Positions 26,744 to 33,752 of a DNA stretch of 64,000 bases are shown piece after piece. The position numbers and the translations under genes are program-made. Below the pieces are notes generated by a model. The model had not been told where the DNA came from. It saw nothing but the letters and a program-made list of their open reading frames with translations, and did not search any database. This stretch comes from Glaciihabitans sp. dw_435. GTDB taxonomy: Bacteria; Actinomycetota; Actinomycetes; Actinomycetales; Microbacteriaceae. How positions within the stretch are numbered: the stretch's first letter is position 1; each line of letters begins with the position of its first letter. The DNA lies in assembly GCF_018449675.1 (NCBI RefSeq), contig NZ_JAAVUZ010000008.1, positions 104,182 to 168,181 on the forward strand. The letters are read 5' to 3'.

Positions 26744-28276
26744 ATGACGTTTACCGCTACTTCCGCCACACCGGAATCGGACACTGGGCTGCCGACCGTC
26801 AGCCACTGGATTGATGGCGCCCTGCGCGCCGGAACCAGTGGACGCACGGCACCCGTCTATGACCCGGCGTTGGGCGTCGTGACGAAGAACGTCGCGCTCG
26901 CCGACCAGGCCGAGGTGGACGCGGCCGTCGCCTCCGCGAAGGCGGCATTTCCGGGCTGGCGGGACACCTCGATCACGCGGCGCCAGCAGATCATGTTCAG
27001 GTTTCGCGAGCTGCTCAACGAGCGCAAGGGCGAGCTGGCCGACATCCTGACCTCCGAGCACGGGAAGGTGCTCAGCGATGCGCTGGGCGAGATCACCCGG
27101 GGCCTCGAGGTCGTGGAACTCGCCACCGGCTTCCCGCACCTCATCAAGGGCGAGTACTCGCAGCAGGTGTCCACCGGCGTCGACGTGTACTCGACGAAGC
27201 AGCCGCTCGGCGTCGTCGGAGTCATCAGCCCGTTCAACTTTCCGGCGATGGTGCCGATGTGGTTCTTCCCGATCGCGATCGCCGTCGGCAACACGGTCGT
27301 CCTCAAGCCCAGCGAGAAGGATCCGTCCGCCGCGAACTGGCTCGCGGCGCTGTTCGCCGAGGCCGGCCTTCCGGACGGCGTCTTCACCGTTCTGCACGGT
27401 GACAAGGTCGCGGTGGACGGGCTGTTGAATCATCCCGATATTAAGTCCATCTCGTTTGTGGGCTCGACGCCGATCGCCCGGTACATCTACGAGACGGCAT
27501 CGCGTGCCGGCAAGCGGGTGCAGGCCCTGGGAGGCGCGAAGAACCACATGCTCGTGCTGCCCGACGCGGACCTCGACCTGGTCGCTGACTCCGCGGTCAA
27601 TGCGGGCTTCGGTTCGGCGGGGGAGCGCTGCATGGCGATCAGTGTTGTCGTCGCGGTCGAGCCGGTCGCCGATGAGCTGATCGGCAAGATCCGCTCGCGC
27701 ATGACGGCGCTCACCGTCGGCGATGGGCGCCGGTCCTGCGACATGGGACCCCTTGTCACGCGGCAGCACCGCGACAAGGTCGCGTCCTACATCGATATTG
27801 CGCTGGAGGACGGGGCTGACGTCGTCGTCGACGGACGCGGTGTGGACGTGGATGGCGCGGCCGACGGGTTTTGGCTCGGCCCGACCCTCATCGACCGGGT
27901 GCCCCTCGACTCCCGGGTGTACACGGAGGAGATCTTCGGCCCCGTGCTGTCGGTCGTGCGCGTCGCTTCGTACGAAGACGGCGTCGAACTGATCAACGCC
28001 GGCGCCTTCGGCAACGGGACCGCGATCTTCACCAACGATGGGGGTGCGGCCCGCCGGTTCCAGAATGAGATCGAGGTGGGGATGATCGGCATCAACGTGC
28101 CCATCCCGGTGCCGGTGGCCTACTACTCCTTCGGCGGCTTCAAGAACTCCATCTTCGGCGACTCGAAGGCGTACGGGCTGCAGGGCTTCCACTTCTTCAC
28201 CACGGAGAAGGCCGTCACCTCGCGCTGGCTCGACCCGAGCCACGGCGGCATCAACCTGGGCTTCCCGCAGAACTAG
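26744..28276 (+). CDS. mmsA: Methylmalonate-semialdehyde dehydrogenase (CoA-acylating)
   Basis: This 510-residue aldehyde dehydrogenase converts malonate or methylmalonate semialdehyde to acetyl- or propionyl-CoA, in valine, inositol or beta-alanine breakdown. Visible marks are VSHWIDGALRAGTSGRTAPVYDPA at the start, GVVGVISPFNFPAMVPMW, FVGSTPIARYIYE, and GFGSAGERCMAIS with the catalytic Cys296; the MmsA-typical GGFKNSIFGD lies near the end. I start at 26744 (GGGAAAG upstream); the frame is open to 26612. No inositol or valine genes are nearby. It sits on the opposite strand between apbE and the FMN lipoprotein and separates those two. Confidence 0.93.
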   Translation: MTFTATSATPESDTGLPTVSHWIDGALRAGTSGRTAPVYDPALGVVTKNVALADQAEVDAAVASAKAAFPGWRDTSITRRQQIMFRFRELLNERKGELADILTSEHGKVLSDALGEITRGLEVVELATGFPHLIKGEYSQQVSTGVDVYSTKQPLGVVGVISPFNFPAMVPMWFFPIAIAVGNTVVLKPSEKDPSAANWLAALFAEAGLPDGVFTVLHGDKVAVDGLLNHPDIKSISFVGSTPIARYIYETASRAGKRVQALGGAKNHMLVLPDADLDLVADSAVNAGFGSAGERCMAISVVVAVEPVADELIGKIRSRMTALTVGDGRRSCDMGPLVTRQHRDKVASYIDIALEDGADVVVDGRGVDVDGAADGFWLGPTLIDRVPLDSRVYTEEIFGPVLSVVRVASYEDGVELINAGAFGNGTAIFTNDGGAARRFQNEIEVGMIGINVPIPVPVAYYSFGGFKNSIFGDSKAYGLQGFHFFTTEKAVTSRWLDPSHGGINLGFPQN

Positions 28277-28306
28277 GCAGCCGCTGCGTTCTGCGCTGCT
28301 CGCATC

Positions 28307-28395
28307 CTGCTCTCGCGTCCCGTGCTGCGCGCCGCACCCCTCGCTGCTCGCGCGTCTCGTGCTGCGCGCCGCACCCCTCGCTGCTCTCGGGTCTC
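28307..28395. repeat. 37-bp tandem repeat, about 2.4 copies
   Basis: A 37-bp unit beginning CTGCTCTCGCGT and ending GCCGCACCCCTCG occupies 28307-28343, is repeated at 28344-28380 with only a few changes, and continues as a partial third copy from 28381. The units abut without spacers. It starts 30 bases after the mmsA stop and opens a non-coding patch that runs to 28944. Confidence 0.75.
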
Positions 28396-28490
28396 GTGCC
28401 GCGCCTTGTGTTCCAGAGCTCCCCATCGGTGCGCGGCAGCGCAACTCGCCCGCGTCTCGCTGCTCGCGCGTCCGCGCCGCGCCGTTTGCT

Positions 28491-28552
28491 CATCGAAAGG
28501 GTAAAAACGGACGCATTCCGCGCCTTTTGCCGCAATTTTTACCCTTTCGATG
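28491..28552. repeat. 17-bp perfect inverted repeat with A/T-tract core
   Basis: CATCGAAAGGGTAAAAA (28491-28507) is exactly inverted as TTTTTACCCTTTCGATG (28536-28552), with 28 bases between. The arms are much less GC-rich than their surroundings. The inner part can extend pairing through CGG/CCG. The outer ATCGAA is shared with the next inverted repeat. Confidence 0.8.
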
Positions 28553-28583
28553 CTGTTTCGGCGCGCTTTCTTGACATAACGGA

Positions 28584-28644
28584 ATCGAAGGAGCAGAGAT
28601 GGTCGCCAAAGCAATCCGGCGACGACCATCTCTGCTCCTTCGAT
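28584..28644. repeat. 22-bp perfect inverted repeat
   Basis: The arm 28584-28605 (ATCGAAGGAGCAG...) is perfectly inverted at 28623-28644 (...CTGCTCCTTCGAT) around 17 bases. A second register (TCGCC at 28603 with GGCGA at 28618) can extend the stem with a small bulge. No open frame or transposase accompanies it. It could be a small RNA stem, a remnant mobile element or a protein-binding site. Confidence 0.8.
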
Positions 28645-28795
28645 GAAAGGCGGGGCCGTCGGGCCGGCAAAGAGGGCCGTCGCGCCAGAAACGTCGGCCA
28701 ATCGGGGCGAGTTGGGGTCGCGGCAGCGGGAGACGAGGGGCGGATGACCCGGGCGCAGGCCAGCGGTCCTTGCGGGTAACTGCGTGGGACGACAA

Positions 28796-28823
28796 CGGCC
28801 CCGGCAGGTGACTGCCGGGGCCG
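28796..28823. terminator. Strong hairpin with GTGA tetraloop
   Basis: CGGCCCCGGCAG (28796-28807) and CTGCCGGGGCCG (28812-28823) form a perfect 12-bp stem capped by GTGA, a GNRA-type loop, followed by CTGTGTTT on the plus strand. It could be a terminator, although it lies 520 bases after mmsA, or the 3' end of an undescribed small RNA from the repeat patch. Confidence 0.55.
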
Positions 28824-28832
28824 CTGTGTTTC

Positions 28833-28922
28833 GTGCCGCCGCGTGGGGTGGCGGTGGGCCGCCAATCGCGAGGTACGGGTGGTGCCGCCGCGGGGGTGGC
28901 GGTGGGCCGCCGGTCGCGAAGT
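28833..28922. repeat. Direct repeat of about 41 bp, period 49
   Basis: A unit starting GTGCCGCCGCG and containing GGTGGCGGTGGGCCGCC, then TCGCGA, occurs at 28833-28874 and again at 28882-28922 with few differences. It lies just after the stop of the FMN-binding lipoprotein gene read on the minus strand and closes the repeat patch of 28277-28944. Confidence 0.7.
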
Positions 28923-28944
28923 GACGCTAGGTGTCGGGGAGCGA

Positions 28945-29415
28945 CTAGCTCGTGGCATCCGCCTTGATCTTGTCGACGGCGTCGTTGAAGCCGCCGCTGG
29001 TGAGCGACGAACCCGCAACACGGGAAACGGTGAGGTCGCTGAGCTGCTTGCCCACGACTTCCGCGGAGATGCCGCCGGCGAATTCGGTCTGGTAGCGGGT
29101 GGCGGTCGGGTCGGTCGCCTCGGGGGTGACGGTGACCGCGGTGACGGCACCGCTCGCGATGGTCAGTTCGACCTTGACGGTCTGGTTGCCACCCGGGGAG
29201 ACGTAGGAGCCTTCCTCGGTGTAGCTGCCGTCCTTGAAGGAGGTGGCCGAGCCGGTGCTCGTGGTCGTGTCGGACGACGACGAACTGCTGTCGCTGGGCG
29301 TGGTGGAGCCGGAGGACGCGGCCTCGGTGGTCGAGCTGCAGCCGGCGAGGACGGTGACGAGCGAGAGGCCGGCGAAGGTGCCGACGACGTACTTGGAGCG
29401 GAGAAGGGGTGTCAT
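28945..29415 (-). CDS. FMN-binding domain lipoprotein
   Basis: This 156-residue protein starts MTPLLRSKYVVGTFAGLSLV, then a lipobox LAGC, so it is exported and lipid-anchored. A Ser/Thr-rich linker (residues 27-62) leads to an FMN-bind domain of the RnfG/NqrC type: FKDGSYTEEGSYVSPGG, VKVELTIASGAVTAVTV, and a C-terminal motif VAGSSLTSGGF. The usual flavinylation motif is SGATxTS; here residues 134-140 are AGSSLTS, so the acceptor would be Ser137 instead of Thr. It should be modified by ApbE and accept electrons from the membrane reductase at 24-25.6 kb. A palindrome at 29459 lies in its promoter region. Confidence 0.82.
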   Translation of the reverse strand: MTPLLRSKYVVGTFAGLSLVTVLAGCSSTTEAASSGSTTPSDSSSSSSDTTTSTGSATSFKDGSYTEEGSYVSPGGNQTVKVELTIASGAVTAVTVTPEATDPTATRYQTEFAGGISAEVVGKQLSDLTVSRVAGSSLTSGGFNDAVDKIKADATS

Positions 29416-29458
29416 GAGATACCTCGGTGTCTAATGTCGTGGCGAACGATTATTTGTT

Positions 29459-29470
29459 GTTACAAGTAAC
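29459..29470. promoter_or_regulatory. Operator-like palindrome before the FMN lipoprotein gene
   Basis: GTTACAAGTAAC has perfect five-base arms around AA and lies 44 bases before the lipoprotein start, in the only gap on that side (29416-29592). Sites of the form TTACTTGTAAC are common for MarR-like regulators, but no such gene is in the window. The other bases of the gap, up to the deaminase stop, show nothing else I can name. Confidence 0.45.
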
Positions 29471-29592
29471 TGTGGCCGCGGTTTCTTGGAAAAGCATGAG
29501 TGTCCGCAGGAAAGTGCGCGGCACTCTCCCCAGTGTTTGCCCGGAGGAGGGCAGTCCGGAGCCGAGCGAGCGCCAGCAGCCGCGCCCGCGCC

Positions 29593-30228
29593 CTAGTCGA
29601 GCGCGATGGCTCCCGCGCCGCGTGCGTTGTAGACCAGCACGTCGGCCTCGCCATATTCGCGGAACACCCGCAACGCGTCATCCCGACCCACACCCTCGGT
29701 CACGCTGATACCGCGTGCCTCGAACTGCGCCGCCCAGTCTTCGCGCATGGGACCCTCGTCGAACCCGCTGAGGCGCTCGAGCTCGGGTCCGGAGCCGGCA
29801 ACGACGAGGTGGCGCACGCCTGACCACATGGTCGATCCGTAACACATCACGCAGGGTCGCCAGTTGACGACGAGCTCGAGTTCGCGCTCGGGGTCGGCGC
29901 CGAGGTCCCAGGACCCGAGGGCGACCTGCGCGAGCGAGATCGCGGTGACCTCGGCGTGCATGGACGACAGACCAGTGCTCAGCACAACGTTCACGCCGAC
30001 GGAGATGACCTCGCCCGTCACGTGATCGACGACGATCGCGGCGAACGGGCCGCCGTTGCCCTCGCGCCAGTTGCGGTCCGCGAGGTAGTTGACGAGCTCC
30101 ATGCGCTCTTCCGGCGTCACGCGCGGGGTCGAGACGGCGGTGAGTTCGCCCTGCAGCCAAGCGGGCAGCTGCGCAGAGAAGCCGGTGGCAAGGCCTGAGG
30201 TGCGGGAGTCGTCGGGTGACTGCGTCAT
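29593..30228 (-). CDS. Nucleoside/guanine deaminase-like protein
   Basis: From the ATG at 30228 the protein has 211 residues. The zinc deaminase core is clear: SMHAEVTAISLAQ (His and catalytic Glu) and WRPCVMCYGSTMWSGVRHLVVAG (two Cys), the PCxxC spacing of guanine deaminase, tRNA adenosine deaminase and related enzymes. The N-terminal 40 residues and a C-terminal extension (EDWAAQFEARGISVTEGVG...) are not part of the core. It begins 13 bases after nagA on the same strand, so it is probably co-transcribed with an amino-sugar gene. The substrate is uncertain. Confidence 0.8.
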   Translation of the reverse strand: MTQSPDDSRTSGLATGFSAQLPAWLQGELTAVSTPRVTPEERMELVNYLADRNWREGNGGPFAAIVVDHVTGEVISVGVNVVLSTGLSSMHAEVTAISLAQVALGSWDLGADPERELELVVNWRPCVMCYGSTMWSGVRHLVVAGSGPELERLSGFDEGPMREDWAAQFEARGISVTEGVGRDDALRVFREYGEADVLVYNARGAGAIALD

Positions 30229-30241
30229 GCGGGGTGTTCTC

Positions 30242-31450
30242 CTAGTACAAACGGGTGGTGGAAATGGATGTCGCTCCGCCGATGGTTCTGTTGACCTCGG
30301 TGTCGATCGCGCTGCCGTTGGCCCAGACGCGCTGCACGGTCCAGTTGGCATCGAGCGCGACGACGTCGGCCGCGTACCCGGTCTCGAGCAGGCCGAAGCG
30401 GTGGTCGAGTCCGAGGGCCTTTGCCGGTGTCAGGGTGAGGGCGCCGACCGCATCGCGCGGGGCGACGCCGGTGCGGGTGATCGCGATCTGCAGGGCGACA
30501 TCCTGCGTCAACGTGGAACCGGCGATGGTCGTGGTTCCGCGCAGCAGGGCGAGTCCGTCACGTACTGCCACGGTAAGTGTGCCGAGGTTGTAGTCGCCGT
30601 CCTGGTACCCGGCGGCGGCCATGGCGTCGGTGATGAGCGCCACGCGTCCGGGCGCCGAACGGAAGGCGAGCGCCGCAACATCCGGGTGCACGTGCTGTCC
30701 GTCGAGGATCAGCTCGATGGTGACACGGTCGTCCTCGAACGCGGCGACAACGGGGCCGGGGGCGCGGTGGTGAATTCCCGGCATCGCGTTGAACGCGTGC
30801 GTGAGGATGCGCGCTCCGCGGTCGAAGGCGCCCTGCGCCATCTCGAAGCTGAGGTCGCTGTGTCCGATGGCTACGGCGACACCGGCGGCCACCAGGATGT
30901 CGATGGCCTCCATCGCTCCCGGAAGCTCCGGCGCCAGGGTGATCTGGCGCAGGGTGTCGCGCCCGGCGGCGATCAGCTCGTCGACGTGCACGGCTTCGGG
31001 ATCACGCAGGTACTCGACGTTGTGCGCGCCGCGGTAGTGGGGCGAGAGGAACGGTCCCTCGAGGTGCGACCCGAGAATCAGGGGGTCGACCTCGACGAGG
31101 TCGGCAATCTGCCCGAGGCTGGTGCGCAGCTCGGCCATGGGGTTGGCGACAAGACTGATTACCGAGCGCGTGGTGCCGTGGGCACGATGGGTCGCCAGCC
31201 CCTCGATGATCTCGGCCGGGCCGTTGTCGAAGGAGTGCCCGCCGCCGCCGTGGCTGTGCAGGTCGATGAACCCGGGGGTGAGCCACGAGCCGTGCAGGTC
31301 AATTGCCTGTTCTGCGTCGGGATGACCCGGGCCGGAGCCCGTCGCGGTGATGGTCGTGCCCTCGATCACCATCCAGAAATCGTCCACCTGTCCGCGGGCA
31401 TCGAGCTTGCGGGCGCCGAACAAAACGGTGCCCTTGGTGACAGTGCTCAT
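30242..31450 (-). CDS. nagA: N-acetylglucosamine-6-phosphate deacetylase
   Basis: NagA removes acetate from GlcNAc-6-phosphate, giving the substrate of NagB (38079). The 402-residue protein has the amidohydrolase motifs GFIDLHSHGGGGHSF, LGSHLEGPFLSPHYRGAHN, AIGHSDLSFE, LTHAFNAMPGIHHR, and ALITDAMAAAG with the catalytic Asp. I chose the ATG at 31450, preceded by AGAGGATGG at about ten bases; an in-frame ATG at 31462 is the alternative. It lies apart from the nagB/ROK locus and forms an operon with the deaminase gene. Confidence 0.93.
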   Translation of the reverse strand: MSTVTKGTVLFGARKLDARGQVDDFWMVIEGTTITATGSGPGHPDAEQAIDLHGSWLTPGFIDLHSHGGGGHSFDNGPAEIIEGLATHRAHGTTRSVISLVANPMAELRTSLGQIADLVEVDPLILGSHLEGPFLSPHYRGAHNVEYLRDPEAVHVDELIAAGRDTLRQITLAPELPGAMEAIDILVAAGVAVAIGHSDLSFEMAQGAFDRGARILTHAFNAMPGIHHRAPGPVVAAFEDDRVTIELILDGQHVHPDVAALAFRSAPGRVALITDAMAAAGYQDGDYNLGTLTVAVRDGLALLRGTTTIAGSTLTQDVALQIAITRTGVAPRDAVGALTLTPAKALGLDHRFGLLETGYAADVVALDANWTVQRVWANGSAIDTEVNRTIGGATSISTTRLY

Positions 31451-31508
31451 GGTCGTGTCCATCCTCTGATGCTGACCTGTACGTTCAGGGTAGAGCAGTG
31501 CTGCGGGA

Positions 31509-32366
31509 TTACTTGAAGATGATTGTGCGCGTCTGATCCAGGAGCACACGATCTTCCGCGAACCACTTCACGGCCTGGGTGAGGGTGCGGGATTCCTCGT
31601 CCTGGCCGATGGCCACGAGCTCGGCCGGGGTGCGGGAGTGATCCACACGCACGACGTTCTGCTCGATGATCGGGCCCTCGTCGAGATCGCTTGTCACGAA
31701 GTGCGCGGTGGCACCGATGAGCTTGACGCCGCGGGCGTGTGCCTGCTTGTACGGGTTGGCGCCCTTGAATCCCGGCAGGAACGAGTGGTGGATGTTGATG
31801 AGGCGTCCCTCGAGCTTCGCGCACAGCTCGGGGGAGATGATCTGCATGTACCGGGCGAGCACGACGAGCTCGATGTCGTGCTCCTCGACGACCTCGAGAA
31901 CCCGGCGTTCGAACGCGGCCTTCTGCTCGGCGCCCGCGACGGCGTGCGCCTCGAACGGCACGTCGTAGAACTCGGCGAGCGGTGCAAGGTCGGGGTGGTT
32001 GGCCATGACGAGGGGGATGTCGACGCTCAACTGACCCGCGCGCTGGCGGTACAGCATGTCGTTGAGGCAGTGCCCCGCCTTGGACACGAGAACGAGGGTG
32101 CGCAGCGGGCGGCCCACCACGTCCAGCCGCCAGGTCATGCCGTACTGCTCCGACACCGGGGCGAGGGCGTCTTCGAATGCCTCGCGGGTGGATGCGGAGA
32201 CTACCTGCAGGCGCATGAAGAAGGTGCCGGTCTCGGCGCTGGAGAACTGTTGGGACTCCGTGATGTTTCCGTTCGCCTGCACGACGGCGCCGCTGATCGC
32301 GTGGACGATTCCGGGACGGTCTTCGCAGACGAGGGTCAGGATCCAGTGTGTCGAGGCGTCAGTCAC
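31509..32366 (-). CDS. purU: Formyltetrahydrofolate deformylase
   Basis: PurU hydrolyses 10-formyl-THF to formate and THF and so balances the one-carbon pool with glyA, folD and purN elsewhere in this window. From the GTG at 32366 (285 residues) an ACT-type domain begins THWILTLVCEDRPGIVHAISG. The formyl-hydrolase domain carries IPLVMANHPDL, ARYMQIISPELC, INIHHSFLPGFKGANPYKQAHARGVK (catalytic His) and TSDLDEGPIIEQ (catalytic Asp). The frame stays open to 32528 but the family N-terminus starts here. Divergent from the MFS gene. Confidence 0.95.
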   Translation of the reverse strand: MTDASTHWILTLVCEDRPGIVHAISGAVVQANGNITESQQFSSAETGTFFMRLQVVSASTREAFEDALAPVSEQYGMTWRLDVVGRPLRTLVLVSKAGHCLNDMLYRQRAGQLSVDIPLVMANHPDLAPLAEFYDVPFEAHAVAGAEQKAAFERRVLEVVEEHDIELVVLARYMQIISPELCAKLEGRLINIHHSFLPGFKGANPYKQAHARGVKLIGATAHFVTSDLDEGPIIEQNVVRVDHSRTPAELVAIGQDEESRTLTQAVKWFAEDRVLLDQTRTIIFK

Positions 32367-32482
32367 GAAACCAAGAGTACGGGCAGCGGAGGTGCCCGCT
32401 AATCTGGAGGGGATCCCGCACCCACCGCGGCATCCCGCGGGCGGCGAACGCACCACCTCTTCACGAATCAGGAATACCGCCG

Positions 32483-33742
32483 TTGTCTGCGTCTGCACCG
32501 CCCTCCTCCGCACTGCCCTCCACGACACCCACCTCCGCGTTCCCCTGGGTCGGGCTCCTCGTTCTCGCCGGCGCGATCTTCGTGTCCGTCACAAGTGAGT
32601 TCCTGCCCACGGGGCTGCTGCCCGATATGGCGCGGGAACTGAACGTCTCCGAATCCCGCATCGGGCTGCTCGTCACGATTTTTGCCGGCACCGTCGTGCT
32701 GTCGACCACCCCGCTCGCGGCCCTCACCCGCCGCTACTCACGGAAGTACCTCGTTGTCGCGGTGCTCCTCGTTGTCGCGACGGGAAACATCATCGCCGCC
32801 CTTGCCCCGAGCTACGAGGTACTCGTGGGTGCCCGCGTCATCGGTGGTCTGGCCCACGGCCTGTTCTGGGCCGTCGTCGGCGCCTACTCCGCCCACCTGG
32901 TGCCCAAGCACCAGATCGGCCGGGCCGTCGCCATCACCAGCGGGGGCGGCACCGCTGCCTTCGTCCTGGGCGTTCCGCTCGGCACTGCCCTCGGCCACGC
33001 CCTCGGATGGCGTCTCGCCTTCACCGTTATCGGCGTGATCGTGCTGGTGCTCGCCGCGCTCGTGCTGCGGTTCCTGCCCGCCGTCGACCACCGCGTCACA
33101 CTCAAGACCGGCGAAATACCGTTGCCCCTGCACAAGGACCGCAGCATCCCGGCGGTCATCATCCTGTGCCTGATCATCGTGACGATCATGCTCGGCCACA
33201 ACCTCTTCTATACGTACGTCGCACCCTGGCTGATCCACGTCGGCGGATTCCCCGAGGACTCGATCGCAATCCTCCTGTTCCTGTTCGGGGGCGCCGGCGC
33301 ACTCGGGCTCGTGCTCGCCGGCCTCGTGAGCGACCGCTATCCCCGTGCAGGCCTGATCCTGGCGACAACGCTCGTGATGCTCTCGGTGTTCGTGCTCGCG
33401 CTGTTCTCGTCCTCGAGCGTTGTGGTCATCGTCGCCCTCGTGGTGTGGGGCGTCGCGTTCGGCGGCCTCCCGGCCATGCTGCAGACGCGCATGCTGCACG
33501 CGGCATCCGCTCGCCTGCGCGACCTCGCCGCCGCGTTATTCACCACCTCGTTCAACCTCGCTATCGGCCTGGGCGCGCTGCTTGGTGGCATCCTGCTCGA
33601 CCAGATCGACCTGTCGGTGCTGCCCTTCGTGGACGTCGCGATCCTCTGCGTCGGCATCGTGCTGATGATCCTCACCAACGTCTGGCTGGCACGGCGGGCA
33701 CGCAAGCCGCGCCCGCCGCGCGTCGCCGACTACGCGATCTAG
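32483..33742 (+). CDS. MFS transporter (DHA1 family, AraJ/YdhP-like)
   Basis: A 419-residue, 12-helix major-facilitator protein. The first helix follows FPWVGLLVLAGAIFVSVTSEFLPTGLLPDMARELNVSES, the loop 2-3 motif appears as LAALTRRYSRKYLVVA, and GLAHGLFWAVVGAYSAHLVPKH is typical of sugar/drug-proton antiporters of this branch. The start is TTG at 32483 (SASAPPSS...), with AGGAA 12 bases before; the frame is open from 32348 but would run into purU. The substrate is unknown. It is convergent with the aminotransferase gene. Confidence 0.85.
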   Translation: MSASAPPSSALPSTTPTSAFPWVGLLVLAGAIFVSVTSEFLPTGLLPDMARELNVSESRIGLLVTIFAGTVVLSTTPLAALTRRYSRKYLVVAVLLVVATGNIIAALAPSYEVLVGARVIGGLAHGLFWAVVGAYSAHLVPKHQIGRAVAITSGGGTAAFVLGVPLGTALGHALGWRLAFTVIGVIVLVLAALVLRFLPAVDHRVTLKTGEIPLPLHKDRSIPAVIILCLIIVTIMLGHNLFYTYVAPWLIHVGGFPEDSIAILLFLFGGAGALGLVLAGLVSDRYPRAGLILATTLVMLSVFVLALFSSSSVVVIVALVVWGVAFGGLPAMLQTRMLHAASARLRDLAAALFTTSFNLAIGLGALLGGILLDQIDLSVLPFVDVAILCVGIVLMILTNVWLARRARKPRPPRVADYAI

Positions 33743-33752
33743 GAGACACGGC

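Noticed and set aside
28307..28395. Possible CRISPR array from the 37-bp repeats
   Set aside because: Only about 2.4 units are present, they abut without spacers, and there are no cas genes in the window.
28584..28644. Insertion-sequence terminal repeats
   Set aside because: The arms face each other across only 17 bases, there is no transposase frame, and no target-site duplication is evident. It is kept only as an unexplained inverted repeat.
28843..29469. A 208-codon plus-strand frame across the repeat patch and the FMN lipoprotein gene
   Set aside because: It is Gly/Arg/Val-rich antisense to a clear lipoprotein with signal peptide and lipobox, and has no recognisable domain.
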